Shown here: in pieces, positions 48,618 through 58,073 of the stretch
Numbering within the stretch: position 1 is the first letter of the stretch
Layout of the letters: every line of letters starts with the position of its first letter
Assembly: GCF_008704205.1 (NCBI RefSeq)
Contig: NZ_VXLC01000016.1
Location: forward strand, 124,001-188,000
Reading direction: 5' to 3'
Origin: Nocardia colli
Lineage (GTDB): Bacteria > Actinomycetota > Actinomycetes > Mycobacteriales > Mycobacteriaceae
DNA length: 64,000 nt
Position numbers and translations under genes: made by a program
The notes under the pieces: generated by a model
Databases searched by the model: none
Seen by the model: only the letters and a program-made list of their open reading frames with translations
Told to the model about the DNA's origin: nothing

Positions 48618-49118
48618 TCAGTCGAGGGGTTGGGCGGTGGTGCCGCCGAGGGGGAGCTGGGGGAGGCCGAGCTTGCGGTGGTCCCAGCTGCGGATGCGGT
48701 CGGGGACTACTCGGATGGCGGAACGCTTGTGCAGCATGGTTTCGACCATGGGGCGGACGTCTTCGCTGTAGGGGCCGGTGTAGCGCTCCCAGACGCTGAC
48801 GCCGACGGCGAACAGTTTGTCGGGGTCGTCGACGATTTCGGCGTGGCCTTCGATGGCGACGCCGCGGAGCTGGTCGTAGGTCTGGCCGGCCTCGATCATG
48901 CAGGTGATGCGGGGGTCTCGGCGCAGGTTGACGGCTTTTTGCGATTTGGTTTTGGTTTCGAACCAGAGTTCGCCGTCGATGAGGGCGTACCACATGGCGG
49001 TCAGGTGCGGGGTGCCGTTGGGGCCGATGGTGGCCAGGGTGGCGACGCGGCTGCGCTCCAGGAACTCGCTGATCTCGGTGTCGGACATGACGATCTGTGC
49101 CCGTTGGTTGACTCCCAT
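48618..49118 (-). CDS. PPOX-class F420-dependent oxidoreductase
   Basis: The 166-residue split-barrel protein has EISEFLERSRVATLATIGPNGTPHLTAMWYALIDGELWFETKTKSQKAVNLRRDPRITCMIE, the classical arrangement of F420/FMN-binding PPOX proteins, and ends with RIRSWDHRKLG. From memory it corresponds to Rv2991 in the conserved block. ATG 49118 is 6 bases after a minus-strand TAGAGT, suggesting a leaderless start; an internal Met at 49088 is the alternative. Confidence 0.85.
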   Translation of the reverse strand: MGVNQRAQIVMSDTEISEFLERSRVATLATIGPNGTPHLTAMWYALIDGELWFETKTKSQKAVNLRRDPRITCMIEAGQTYDQLRGVAIEGHAEIVDDPDKLFAVGVSVWERYTGPYSEDVRPMVETMLHKRSAIRVVPDRIRSWDHRKLGLPQLPLGGTTAQPLD

Positions 49119-49151
49119 GGGCTCACTCTAGAACGTCATTTCTGTAACGTG

Positions 49152-49853
49152 TTATAGGCGCTTGTGTAGGGCTTCGGCGGCGGCGACGAGGTCTGCGGCC
49201 CAGCGTGCGCCGGGTCGGCGGCCCATGCGGTCGATGGGGCCGGAAACCGAGACTGCGGCGATGACGGTGCCGCCGGCGTCGCGGACGGGGGCGGAGACGC
49301 TGGCTACGCCGGACGCGCGTTCGGCGGCGCTCTGGGCCCAGCCGCGCTTGCGGACCTCGGTGAGGGCGCGTTCGCCGAAGACGGCGTCGGTGAGGATGGT
49401 GCGCTGCAGGTCGGCGTCGGCCCAGGCGAGCAGGACCTTGGCGGCGGAACCGGCGGTCAGGGGGAGTCGCGCGCCGACGGGGACGGTGTCGCGCAGTCCG
49501 ACCGGCGGCTCCAGGGCCGCGACACAGATGCGCGCATTGCCGTCCAGGCGATACAGCTGGACGCTTTCGCCGGTGATCTCGCGCAACCGGGGCAGGATGG
49601 CCGACGCGGCCTCCAGGAGCGGATCGGTGGCCCCGGCGGCGAGCTCGGCGAGGGCGGGGCCGGGACGCCACATTCCGGTGTTGTCGCGGGCCAGCAGGCG
49701 ATGCACTTCGAGGCCGACGGCCAGGCGATGTGCGGTGGCGCGGGGCAGGCCGGTGCGGGCGCAGAGCTCGTTGAGACCGCAGGGGTGCTCGGCGACGGCG
49801 TACAACACCGCCACTGCTTTGTCGAGGACGCCGATGCCGCTATGCTGTCTCAT
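49152..49853 (-). CDS. IclR-family regulator divergent from leuCD
   Basis: The 233-residue protein has the IclR winged helix (SGIGVLDKAVAVLYAVAEHPCGLNELCARTGLPRATAHRLAVGL) and the GAF-like effector domain (TAGSAAKVLLAWAD, ASVSAPVRDAGGTVIAAVSVSGP). It is divergent from leuC, as its mycobacterial homologue Rv2989 is, so it is a likely regulator of leuCD. The 165-bp shared spacer should carry its site; I could not define a clear palindrome. Confidence 0.88.
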   Translation of the reverse strand: MRQHSGIGVLDKAVAVLYAVAEHPCGLNELCARTGLPRATAHRLAVGLEVHRLLARDNTGMWRPGPALAELAAGATDPLLEAASAILPRLREITGESVQLYRLDGNARICVAALEPPVGLRDTVPVGARLPLTAGSAAKVLLAWADADLQRTILTDAVFGERALTEVRKRGWAQSAAERASGVASVSAPVRDAGGTVIAAVSVSGPIDRMGRRPGARWAADLVAAAEALHKRL

Positions 49854-50018
49854 AGAACGATACTAGCGTCTCGGATGTTGGGAAATCCACTGCCACGGCG
49901 ATCGCGGCGACGAATCTCCCAGGGGGCATCCGACCTCGCACATAGCCGAAAAACTTGTGCAGCCGCCGCGCTCCCAGCCCGGACCGCGACCGGATGCTTG
50001 TCGAAAGGTGATCCAGAA

Positions 50019-51440
50019 ATGGCAGAGCCACGCACCATGGCCGAAAAGGTGTGGGAGCAGCACGTCGTCGCCCACGGTTCCGGTGAGGGCGTCGGGCGCG
50101 AACCCGACCTGATCTACATCGATCTGCATCTCGTGCACGAGGTGACCAGCCCGCAGGCGTTCGACGGGCTGCGCGCGGCGGGCCGTCCGGTGCGCCGGCC
50201 GGATCTCACGATCGCGACCGAGGACCACAATGTCCCGACGGCGGACATCGATAAGCCGATCGCGGACCCGATTTCGCGCACCCAGGTGGACACCCTGCGC
50301 CGTAACTGCGCGGAATTCGGTGTGCGCCTGCATCCGATGGGCGATCTGGACCAGGGCATCGTGCACGTGGTCGGCCCGCAGCTGGGCCTGACCCAGCCGG
50401 GCATGACGGTGGTGTGCGGGGACAGCCACACCTCGACGCACGGCGCGTTCGGCGCGCTGGCGATGGGCATCGGCACGTCCGAGGTCGAGCATGTCCTTGC
50501 CACCCAGACACTCTCGCTGCGCCCGTTCAAGACGATGGCGATCACGGTGGACGGCACGCTGGCCCCGGGCGTGACGAGCAAGGACCTGATCCTGGCCGTG
50601 ATCGCGAAAATCGGCACCGGCGGCGGCCAGGGCTATGTGCTGGAGTACCGCGGCGAGGCGATTCGCGCCATGTCGATGGAAGCGCGAATGACCATCTGCA
50701 ACATGTCCATCGAGGCGGGCGCCAGGGCGGGCATGATCGCGCCGGACGAAACCACCTATGAATTCCTCGAAGGACGCCCGCACGCCCCGCAGGGAGCCGA
50801 CTGGACGGCCGCAGTGGCCGCCTGGGAAGCGCTGAAGACCGACGAGGGCGCGACTTTCGACGCCGAGGTGCACATCGACGCGGCCGAGCTGACCCCGTTC
50901 GTCACCTGGGGCACCAACCCGGGACAGGGCGCGCCCCTCGGCGAATCGGTGCCGGACCCCGCCCAGATCGCGGACGAGACGGCGCGCGAGTCGGCGGCGA
51001 AAGCGCTGCGGTACATGGATTTGGAGCCGGGCACTCCGCTTCGCGATGTGGCGGTCGACACGGTATTCGTCGGTTCGTGCACCAACGGACGCATCGAAGA
51101 TTTGCGTGCTGTGGCCGAGGTTTTAAAAGGACGCCGGGTCGCGGACTCGGTGCGAATGTTGGTTGTACCGGGCTCTATGCGGGTTCGCGCCCAGGCCGAA
51201 TTAGAAGGACTGGGTGAGATTTTCACCGCAGCGGGCGCCGAATGGCGGCAGGCGGGCTGCTCAATGTGCCTGGGAATGAATCCGGATCAGCTCGAGCCGG
51301 GCCAGCGCTGCGCCTCGACGTCGAACCGTAACTTCGAGGGCCGGCAGGGCAAAGGTGGCCGTACGCACCTGGTTTCGCCGCTCGTCGCGGCCGCAACGGC
51401 GGTGCGCGGAACCCTGTCCTCACCTGCGGATCTGGACTGA
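50019..51440 (+). CDS. leuC: 3-isopropylmalate dehydratase large subunit
   Basis: LeuC and LeuD isomerise 2- to 3-isopropylmalate with a [4Fe-4S] cluster. ATG 50019 (MAEPRTMAEKVWEQHVV) gives 473 residues, the usual length. Aconitase-type motifs include TIATEDHNVPT, VVCGDSHTSTHGAFGALAMGIGTSEVEHV and the cluster cysteines in FVGSCTNGRIEDL and CSMCLGMNPDQ. It is followed 35 bp later by leuD. Confidence 0.97.
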   Translation: MAEPRTMAEKVWEQHVVAHGSGEGVGREPDLIYIDLHLVHEVTSPQAFDGLRAAGRPVRRPDLTIATEDHNVPTADIDKPIADPISRTQVDTLRRNCAEFGVRLHPMGDLDQGIVHVVGPQLGLTQPGMTVVCGDSHTSTHGAFGALAMGIGTSEVEHVLATQTLSLRPFKTMAITVDGTLAPGVTSKDLILAVIAKIGTGGGQGYVLEYRGEAIRAMSMEARMTICNMSIEAGARAGMIAPDETTYEFLEGRPHAPQGADWTAAVAAWEALKTDEGATFDAEVHIDAAELTPFVTWGTNPGQGAPLGESVPDPAQIADETARESAAKALRYMDLEPGTPLRDVAVDTVFVGSCTNGRIEDLRAVAEVLKGRRVADSVRMLVVPGSMRVRAQAELEGLGEIFTAAGAEWRQAGCSMCLGMNPDQLEPGQRCASTSNRNFEGRQGKGGRTHLVSPLVAAATAVRGTLSSPADLD

Positions 51441-51475
51441 CCGGACGCGATACCCCAACCGACTCAGGAGAATCA

Positions 51476-52084
51476 ATGGAAGCCTTCACCGTGCACAAGG
51501 GGATCGGCGTACCGTTCCGCCGTTCCAATGTCGATACCGATCAGATCATCCCGGCTGTGTACCTGAAGCGGGTGACCCGCACGGGATTCGAGGACGGACT
51601 GTTCGCCGCGTGGCGTAACGATTCGGACTTCATTCTGAACAACGAGCCGTACAACCGGGGCAGCGTGCTGGTAGCGGGACCGGATTTCGGCACCGGATCC
51701 TCGCGTGAGCACGCCGTATGGGCGCTGTCGGACTACGGCTTTCGGGTGGTGATCTCGTCGCGCTTCGCCGACATCTTCCGGGGCAATGCCGGTAAGGGCG
51801 GCCTGTTGGCGGCTCAGATGTCACAGAACGATGTCGAAATGCTCTGGAAGTTGCTCGAGGAACAGCCCGGACTCGAATTGGTTGTGGACCTCGAGGCGCG
51901 CACCGTGACCGCCGGAACCGCCGTGTTGCCGTTCGATATTGATGACTACACACGGTGGCGTCTGCTCGAAGGATTGGACGACATCGGGCTCACGCTGCGC
52001 CGCAGCGACACCATCGCCGAGTTCGAAAACGCAAGGCCAGCATGGAAACCCACTACCCTCCCAGCACGTATTTCGCAGTCCTAA
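51476..52084 (+). CDS. leuD: 3-isopropylmalate dehydratase small subunit
   Basis: The 202-residue swivel domain has VPFRRSNVDTDQIIPAVYLKRV, then AGPDFGTGSSREHAVWALSDYGFRVVISSRFADIF with the conserved Ser-Arg-Glu-His of the substrate pocket. CAGGAG precedes the ATG. It is the second gene of leuCD; a short AACACCC/GGGTGTT palindrome follows the stop. Confidence 0.97.
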   Translation: MEAFTVHKGIGVPFRRSNVDTDQIIPAVYLKRVTRTGFEDGLFAAWRNDSDFILNNEPYNRGSVLVAGPDFGTGSSREHAVWALSDYGFRVVISSRFADIFRGNAGKGGLLAAQMSQNDVEMLWKLLEEQPGLELVVDLEARTVTAGTAVLPFDIDDYTRWRLLEGLDDIGLTLRRSDTIAEFENARPAWKPTTLPARISQS

Positions 52085-52164
52085 ACACCCTTGGGTGTTA
52101 GCTGGATGGCACCGGGGCCGATAGCTGGACGTGTGCTAAACCACATGAATTTTGGCGTGGCACA

Positions 52165-52170
52165 TAGACT
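52165..52170 (+). promoter_or_regulatory. Candidate -10 box of hupB
   Basis: TAGACT fits TAnnnT and lies about 70 bases upstream of the hupB start. A second option, TTGCCC (52173-52178) with TACCTA (52197-52202), cannot be excluded. Confidence 0.35.
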
Positions 52171-52240
52171 CTTGCCCATTGTGGGTTTACCGTGGTACCT
52201 AGTCGGTCCGACGACGGGCCATTAGTCTGCGGAGGATTCA

Positions 52241-52900
52241 ATGAACAAGGCGGAACTGATCGACGTTCTGACCGAAAAGTTGGGTACTGATAGGCGCACG
52301 GCCACCGCGGCAGTCGAGCATGTGGTCGACACCATCGTGCGCGCGGTGCACAAGGGGCAGAGCGTCACAATCACCGGATTCGGTGTGTTCGAACAGCGCA
52401 AGCGTGCGGCTCGAGTTGCCCGGAACCCGCGCACCGGCGAAACCGTCAAGGTGAAGCCCACTTCGGTGCCTGCGTTCCGTCCGGGCGCTCAGTTCAAGGC
52501 CGTGATCGCGGGTAAGCAGAAGCTCGCCCAGAGCGGTCCCGCCGTCAAGCGCGGCGTGAATGCCCCGGTGGCAGCGAAGAAGGCAGCCGCCAAGAAGACG
52601 GCGGCCAAGAAGACCGCCGCCAAGAAGGCCACCCCCACGAAGGGCCCGGCCAAGACCACGGCGAAGAAGGCTGCCAAGAAGGCACCCGCAAAGACCGCTG
52701 CTCGCAAGACGACTGCGGCCAAGGCGCCCGCCAAGAAGACGGCCGCCAAGTCCGCTGTGAAGAAGGCGCCGGCCAAGAAGGTCACGGCCGCCAAGAAGAC
52801 GGTGGCCAAGAAGACCGCCGCCAAGAAGACGGTCGCCAAGAAGGCTCCGGCCGCCAAGAAGACCGCCGCCAAGAAGGCTCCGGCTCGCGGTCGCCGCTAG
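52241..52900 (+). CDS. hupB: HU-type nucleoid protein with Lys/Ala-rich tail
   Basis: Residues 1-90 are a classic HU domain (MNKAELIDVLTEKLGTDRRTATAAVEHVVDTIV, GFGVFEQRKRAARVARNPRTGE). Residues about 100-219 are a low-complexity tail of AAKKT, APAKK and TAAKK repeats resembling histone H1. This two-part structure is known from mycobacterial HupB, which compacts DNA and binds iron-regulated and other loci. GGAGG precedes the ATG. The tail DNA consists of short direct repeats, prone to length variation. Confidence 0.96.
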   Translation: MNKAELIDVLTEKLGTDRRTATAAVEHVVDTIVRAVHKGQSVTITGFGVFEQRKRAARVARNPRTGETVKVKPTSVPAFRPGAQFKAVIAGKQKLAQSGPAVKRGVNAPVAAKKAAAKKTAAKKTAAKKATPTKGPAKTTAKKAAKKAPAKTAARKTTAAKAPAKKTAAKSAVKKAPAKKVTAAKKTVAKKTAAKKTVAKKAPAAKKTAAKKAPARGRR

Positions 52901-52972
52901 ATACTGCGCCAGTACGGTATTGGCGCCGGATGACCGGCCGTAAGGCCCAATCATCCGCTGTACCGATCGAAC

Positions 52973-53002
52973 ACGGCCCCGGAAGTAAGCTTCCGGGGCC
53001 GT
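52973..53002. terminator. Terminator between hupB and mutT1
   Basis: ACGGCCCCGGAAG (52973-52985) pairs perfectly with 52990-53002 around TAAG and is followed by TTCG. It serves hupB and probably the convergent mutT1. Confidence 0.85.
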
Positions 53003-53038
53003 TTCGTATGTCTATACCCAGCTTTCAGCCGGGAACGA

Positions 53039-54001
53039 TCAGGGCTTCACGAAGTCCGCGTTGAGCGACCGGTCCAGATGGTCGGCGGCGACCAGCCGGC
53101 CCTCGACGAAGGACAGCACCCACACACTGCCCTTGCGGTTGCGCGCGGACGGCAGCGTGATGCCGTCGCGCTCGGCCCACCAGTCGAGCAGATCGGGAAT
53201 CACCTTGCCCTGACTACAGATAACGGGCACCCCGGTATCCGGCACCAGCTCGACGACCCGCTTGCGTGTCTCGTCCTGCGCTGCGGCATAACCGGTTTCG
53301 GACAGCAGCGGTTCCAGGACGATCTCCGCGCCGAGCTTCTCCGCCAGCGGCGTCACGGTCTGCACGCAACGCACCGGATCGGCCGAATGGATCCGAGATG
53401 CCCCGAACGCCAGCAGATTCGGCACCAGGGCCTGCGCCTGGGCCTGCCCGGACCGATCCAGTGGACGCAGCGGGTCCGGACCGGAGAAGCGGTCGCGCCG
53501 ACCAGCTTTCGCGTGCCGGACCAGCAGCATCGTGCGGGTGTCGGCGGGCAGCCGGGTGAACGCGCGCAGTACCTGCCGATCCATCGGGTAGGACAACTGC
53601 TCCATCACCCGATCCAGCGGATACCAATTCAGCACGTCCACTTCGTCATTCGCGGTGAACGCGCCCCCGGCCACCTCGGCCGCCCAGTAGTCCACCCGCT
53701 TCAGCTTGCGGTGTCCCGGAACGGGATAGGTGACGTGGCCGAGGTAGCGACCGAGCGTGCAGTCCAGCCCGGTCTCCTCGCGCACCTCGCGGACCGCGGC
53801 GAGCACCGGCGTCTCACCGGGATCGAGCTTGCCCTTGGGCAGCGACCAGTCCTGGTATTTGGGGCGGTGCACGACCGCGATCTCCAGCGCGCCGTTCGCC
53901 GCCCGCCGCCACACCACCGCGCCCGCGGCGTGAATGTTGGCGGTAATACGGGGATCCCAGAAGGGACCCCCTTCCATCTCGTACCCCGTAGCACCACTCA
54001 C
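53039..54001 (-). CDS. mutT1: MutT1-like NUDIX hydrolase with histidine phosphatase domain
   Basis: The 320-residue protein carries the NUDIX box GKLDPGETPVLAAVREVREETGL at about 57-79 and a C-terminal phosphoglycerate-mutase-like domain starting LLVRHAKAGRRD (RHA at 162-164). The two-domain form is that of mycobacterial MutT1, which removes 8-oxo-GTP or other mutagenic nucleotides and diadenosine polyphosphates, with the second domain dephosphorylating the product. The GTG start overlaps the ppk stop by 4 bp, so the two genes are coupled. Confidence 0.92.
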   Translation of the reverse strand: MSGATGYEMEGGPFWDPRITANIHAAGAVVWRRAANGALEIAVVHRPKYQDWSLPKGKLDPGETPVLAAVREVREETGLDCTLGRYLGHVTYPVPGHRKLKRVDYWAAEVAGGAFTANDEVDVLNWYPLDRVMEQLSYPMDRQVLRAFTRLPADTRTMLLVRHAKAGRRDRFSGPDPLRPLDRSGQAQAQALVPNLLAFGASRIHSADPVRCVQTVTPLAEKLGAEIVLEPLLSETGYAAAQDETRKRVVELVPDTGVPVICSQGKVIPDLLDWWAERDGITLPSARNRKGSVWVLSFVEGRLVAADHLDRSLNADFVKP

Positions 54002-56157
54002 TGCTGTTCGGGCCTCCGCAGGCGCATCAGGAACTCTTGGTGGTCACGGACTTTGACGTTGTCGTCGCCCGCCCGCTCGGGCCGGGCCAGCCAATTGCCC
54101 TCCGAGGTGAGTACCCAGCAGCGAGTGTCGGGATGCAACGCGGAGTCGAAAACCTGACCCAGTTGTTCGGTCAACCGAGGATCCTTCACCTGCGCCATGA
54201 CTTCCACGCGCCGGTCGAGGTTGCGGTGCATCATGTCGGCGCTGCCGATCCAGTACTGATCCTGGGCCTGGAAGTGCATCACCCGCGAGTGCTCGAGGAA
54301 GCGGCCGAGGATCGACCGGACTTCGATGTTCTCGCTCATCCCCGGCACGCCGGGGCGCAGCCCGCAGATGCCGCGCACCACGATCTGTACCGGCACCCCG
54401 GCCAGCGAGGCCCGGTACAGCGCGTCGATGATCTCCTCGTCGACGATCGCATTGGCCTTCAACCGGATTCGCGCGTCCTTGCCCTGGGTGGCCAGCTCGG
54501 TCTCGCGCTGGATCCGCTCGATGATGCCGGCCCGCACGCCGTGCGGCGCGACAAGCAGGTTGCGGTAGTTCTCTTTTCGCGAGTAACCGGTCAGCGAATT
54601 GAACAGGTCGGTCAGGTCCGCGCCGATTTCCGGTGCGGCGGTGAGCAATCCGACGTCCTCGTAGAGCCGCGCGGTCTTCGGGTTGTAGTTGCCGGTGCCG
54701 ATGTGGCAGTAGCGGCGGATGGTCGCGCCCTCGCGGCGCACCACCAGGCAGGTCTTGCAGTGCGTCTTGAGGCCGATGAGGCCGTAGACCACGTGCACGC
54801 CCGCCTGTTCCAGCGCGCGTGCCCATTTGATGTTGGCCTGCTCGTCGAACCGGGCCTTGATCTCGACCAGCGCGACGACCTGCTTGCCCGCCTCGGCCGC
54901 GTCGATGAGCGCGTTGACGATCGGCGAGTCACCGGAGGTGCGGTAGAGCGTCTGTTTGATCGCGAGCACCTGCGGGTCGGCGGCGGCCTGTTCGATGAAC
55001 CGCTGCACGCTGGTGGAGAACGAGTCGTACGGGTGGTGCACCAGCACGTCGCCCTCGCGCAGCGCGGCGAACACGTTGCGCGGGGTCTCCCGCTCGCCGA
55101 ACGCGGGCGGGGTGGCGGGGACGTAGGGCGCGTCCTTGAGGTTGGGCCGGTCGACTCCGTACACCTGCCACAGGCAGGACAGGTCGAGCAGGCCGGGCAC
55201 CTGGATGACGTCGCCGGGATCGACATCGAGTTCGCGCAACAACAATTCGAGCATGTGCTCGGTCATGTCGTCGGAAACCTCCAGGCGCACCGGCGATCCG
55301 AAGCGGCGGCGCGCGAGTTCGCGTTCCAGGGCCTGCAACAGGTCCTCGTCGCGGTCCTCGTCGACCTCGAAGTCGGCGTTGCGGGTGATCCGGAACGAGT
55401 GTTGCTCAACCACTTCCATGCCGGGGAACAGCAGATCGAGGTGCGCCGCGATCAGTTCCTCCATGGGCAGGAACGCGGCGATGGTCGACCCGGCGTCGGT
55501 GCGGCGCACCCGGACGAACCGATCGACGTTGTCCGGCACCTTGACTCGGGCGAAGTGCTCGCCGCCGGTGGCGGAATCCTTCACCGTCACCGCGAGATTC
55601 AGGCTCAGGCCGCTGATGTAGGGGAACGGATGCGCCGGATCCACCGCGAGCGGGGTGAGCACCGGGAACACCTGATCCTGGAAGTGCCCCGAGAGGCGTT
55701 GGCGCTCATCGTCGTTCAGGTCGGTCCAGTCGATGATCGCGATGCCCTCGGCGGTCAGCGCGGGCAGCACGTCGTCCAGGAAGACGCGCGCGTGCCGTAC
55801 GGCGATCTCCTGCGCGCGGGCGGCGATCAGTTCCAGTTGCTCGCCGGGCGAGCGGCCGTCCGCGGAACGCACCAGCAGGCCGGTCTCGGCGCGGCGCTTG
55901 AGGCCGGCGACCCGGACCATGTAGAACTCGTCGAGGTTCGAGGCGAAGATGGCGAGGAATTTGGCGCGCTCCAGCAGGGACAGCGACGCGTCCTCGGCCA
56001 GGGCCAGAACTCGGGCGTTGAAATCGAGCCAGCTCAACTCACGGTTGAGGTAGCGATCACGTGGCAACTGTTCGATGTTCGCATCGGTCGGCACCGGGGT
56101 CGCCGCGGGTGGCGGCGTCGGAAGCAACTGCTGCTTGACGGTCTCTGTCTCGCTCAT
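53998..56157 (-). CDS. ppk: Polyphosphate kinase
   Basis: PPK1 makes polyphosphate from ATP at the membrane or cytosol. The 719-residue protein has the N-terminal domain LPRDRYLNRELSWLDFNARVLALAED, LAIFASNLDEFYMVRVAGLK, the phospho-His motif RRYCHIGTGNYNPKTARLYEDVGLLT and the second His region MMHRNLDRRVEVMAQVKD. The length matches the family. It is upstream of, and overlaps, mutT1, as in mycobacteria. Confidence 0.96.
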   Translation of the reverse strand: MSETETVKQQLLPTPPPAATPVPTDANIEQLPRDRYLNRELSWLDFNARVLALAEDASLSLLERAKFLAIFASNLDEFYMVRVAGLKRRAETGLLVRSADGRSPGEQLELIAARAQEIAVRHARVFLDDVLPALTAEGIAIIDWTDLNDDERQRLSGHFQDQVFPVLTPLAVDPAHPFPYISGLSLNLAVTVKDSATGGEHFARVKVPDNVDRFVRVRRTDAGSTIAAFLPMEELIAAHLDLLFPGMEVVEQHSFRITRNADFEVDEDRDEDLLQALERELARRRFGSPVRLEVSDDMTEHMLELLLRELDVDPGDVIQVPGLLDLSCLWQVYGVDRPNLKDAPYVPATPPAFGERETPRNVFAALREGDVLVHHPYDSFSTSVQRFIEQAAADPQVLAIKQTLYRTSGDSPIVNALIDAAEAGKQVVALVEIKARFDEQANIKWARALEQAGVHVVYGLIGLKTHCKTCLVVRREGATIRRYCHIGTGNYNPKTARLYEDVGLLTAAPEIGADLTDLFNSLTGYSRKENYRNLLVAPHGVRAGIIERIQRETELATQGKDARIRLKANAIVDEEIIDALYRASLAGVPVQIVVRGICGLRPGVPGMSENIEVRSILGRFLEHSRVMHFQAQDQYWIGSADMMHRNLDRRVEVMAQVKDPRLTEQLGQVFDSALHPDTRCWVLTSEGNWLARPERAGDDNVKVRDHQEFLMRLRRPEQQ

Positions 56158-56317
56158 GCCGTCACCTCGCTGGGGATCGACCCCGACACGCGCGATGCGC
56201 GCTGGCGGTTGGATAGCTCGCTTCGCTCACTCACGCCAACGATCATCCCCTACGAACCGGGTGGTGTGGAGCCCGACACTATGATTGACGTGAGCGTCAC
56301 CGCACTCTGGCGATCTC

Positions 56318-57001
56318 CTAGCACACTCGGCGAACCGGCTGGTGAACGCGATCTGGCCAGCCAATGTCGTGCAACGCGACTCTGGTCGCATTCCCCGCGC
56401 CGAGCTCAATCGCCAGGTCCAGGTCGTCGGCCGTGTCGACATCGAGCCGTAAACCGGGCCAATCACCGGTCAGGTCGACCGCGCCGGCGGCGATGTGCTT
56501 GCCCGCCGAACCGGGGCCGAATCGCGGTTCCAGGCCGGCGACCGGGTCGCGGACAAGTAGCGCGGCGGTGCCGGTGCCCGCGTGATCGACCACGATCGAG
56601 CGCAGTCCGCGCGGCGCGACGCTCAGCACGTCGGCGAGTTCTTCCGGGCGCAACGCGGGCAGGTCGGCCTGCAACGCGAGCAGATCGACCGGTCCGTGCC
56701 GGTGCCGCAGCCCGGCCGCTGCATCGGCCAGGGCGCTGTTGAGCGGGTCGTGCTCGCCGATCAGCGGCTCGGGATGCACCGCGGCGCCCATCGACAGGGC
56801 CAGGTCGGCGACGGCCGGATCCGGGGTGACGACGGTAACCGAGACGATGTCCGGAACGGCCGCGGTGGCGGCCAGGGTGTCGGCGAGCATGGCGAGGACC
56901 AGCCGGGCCCGGTGTTCCGGGCGCAGCCGGTCGGCCAGTCGGCTCTTGGCCTGATCGAGGCTCTTGACCGCGATCACGGCATGCACGGCGTGCGGGCGCA
57001 T
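56318..57001 (-). CDS. fbiD: Phosphoenolpyruvate guanylyltransferase (F420 synthesis)
   Basis: FbiD (CofC family) activates phosphoenolpyruvate or a phospholactate with GTP for coenzyme F420 synthesis. ATG 57001, after AAGGAT, gives 227 residues. The protein shows VIAVKSLDQAKSRLADRL, a nucleotide-binding start, LALQADLPALRPEEL, an acidic metal site, and RFGPGSAGKHIAAG near the end. It is divergent from gpsA with only 31 bp between. This fits the several F420-type oxidoreductases in the window. Confidence 0.9.
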   Translation of the reverse strand: MRPHAVHAVIAVKSLDQAKSRLADRLRPEHRARLVLAMLADTLAATAAVPDIVSVTVVTPDPAVADLALSMGAAVHPEPLIGEHDPLNSALADAAAGLRHRHGPVDLLALQADLPALRPEELADVLSVAPRGLRSIVVDHAGTGTAALLVRDPVAGLEPRFGPGSAGKHIAAGAVDLTGDWPGLRLDVDTADDLDLAIELGAGNATRVALHDIGWPDRVHQPVRRVC

Positions 57002-57032
57002 GCGTCCAATCCTTCCATGGCATATTGGGCAG

Positions 57033-58028
57033 ATGACGAGGGCGGCAGTACTGGGCGCGGGATCTTGGGGGACCGCGTTCGCAAAGGTCTTGGCGGACGC
57101 GGGAACCGACGTCACCATCTGGGCGCGACGAGCCGAGGTCGCCGAAGTACTGCACACTCACCATCGCAATCCGTCCTACCTCACCGATATTCCGCTGCCC
57201 CCGCTGGCGGCCACGCACGACCCGGCCGTCGCGCTCGACGGCGCCGACATCGTGGTGCTCGCGGTGCCGTCGCAGTCGTTGCGCGCGAATCTCGAAGAGT
57301 GGAAGGGCTTGATCGCCCCGGACGCGTCGCTACTCAGTCTGGCCAAAGGCATCGAGAACGGCACATTGCTGCGGATGAGTCAGGTGATCGGCGAGGTCAC
57401 CGGGGCCGACGCGAGCCGGATCGCGGTGCTGTCCGGGCCGAACCTGGCGCGTGAGATCGCCGTCGGGCAGCCCGCGGCCACCGTGATCGCCTGTTCCGAT
57501 GCCGAGCGGGCGGTCGCGTTGCAGCACGCCAGCGCCACCGGATACTTCCGGCCCTACACCAACACCGACGTGATCGGCTGCGAGGTCGGCGGCGCGTGCA
57601 AGAACGTGATCGCCCTCGCCTGCGGCATCGCCTCCGGAATGGGCTTGGGGGACAACACCGTCGCCAGCATCATCACCCGCGGCCTCGCCGAGATCATCCG
57701 GCTCGGGGTCGCGCTCGGCGCCGAGCCCGCCACGCTCGCCGGCCTGGCCGGGGTGGGCGACCTGGTCGCCACCTGCACCTCGCCGCTGTCGCGCAACCGC
57801 TCGTTCGGGCATGCGCTGGGCACCGGAGGTTCGATGGAGACCGCGCAGGCGGCGACGCACGGACAGGTAGCCGAGGGAGTGAAGTCGTGCACGTCGATTC
57901 GCGCGCTCGCGGTGAAACACGACGTCGACATGCCGCTGACCACCGCGGTGAACCAGGTCTGCCACGAGGGCATGGCGGTGCGCGAAGCGGTCGGCAATCT
58001 GCTCGGCCGACGGATCAAGCCGGAGTAG
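57033..58028 (+). CDS. gpsA: Glycerol-3-phosphate dehydrogenase [NAD(P)+]
   Basis: GpsA reduces dihydroxyacetone phosphate to sn-glycerol 3-phosphate for phospholipid synthesis. The 331-residue protein has AVLGAGSWGTAFAKVLADAG at 5-24, LSGPNLAREIAVGQPAATVIAC, the catalytic-Lys region GGACKNVIALACGIASG, and AGVGDLVATCTSPLSRNRSFG. No ribosome binding site is seen. It precedes ddl by 45 bp, as in mycobacteria. Confidence 0.96.
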   Translation: MTRAAVLGAGSWGTAFAKVLADAGTDVTIWARRAEVAEVLHTHHRNPSYLTDIPLPPLAATHDPAVALDGADIVVLAVPSQSLRANLEEWKGLIAPDASLLSLAKGIENGTLLRMSQVIGEVTGADASRIAVLSGPNLAREIAVGQPAATVIACSDAERAVALQHASATGYFRPYTNTDVIGCEVGGACKNVIALACGIASGMGLGDNTVASIITRGLAEIIRLGVALGAEPATLAGLAGVGDLVATCTSPLSRNRSFGHALGTGGSMETAQAATHGQVAEGVKSCTSIRALAVKHDVDMPLTTAVNQVCHEGMAVREAVGNLLGRRIKPE

Positions 58029-58060
58029 TCCCAGCGGTGTGGCGTGCGCGCCGCGACGGG

Positions 58061-58066
58061 TACGGT
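58061..58066 (+). promoter_or_regulatory. -10 box of ddl (probably leaderless)
   Basis: TACGGT fits TAnnnT and ends 7 bases before the ddl ATG at 58074. It indicates a promoter internal to gpsA-ddl. Confidence 0.4.
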
Positions 58067-58073
58067 TCGGGGC

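Noticed and set aside
54037..56742. 901-codon open frame on the plus strand opposite ppk and fbiD
   Set aside because: It is antisense to two secure genes and contains no family motif; long antisense frames are usual at this GC content.
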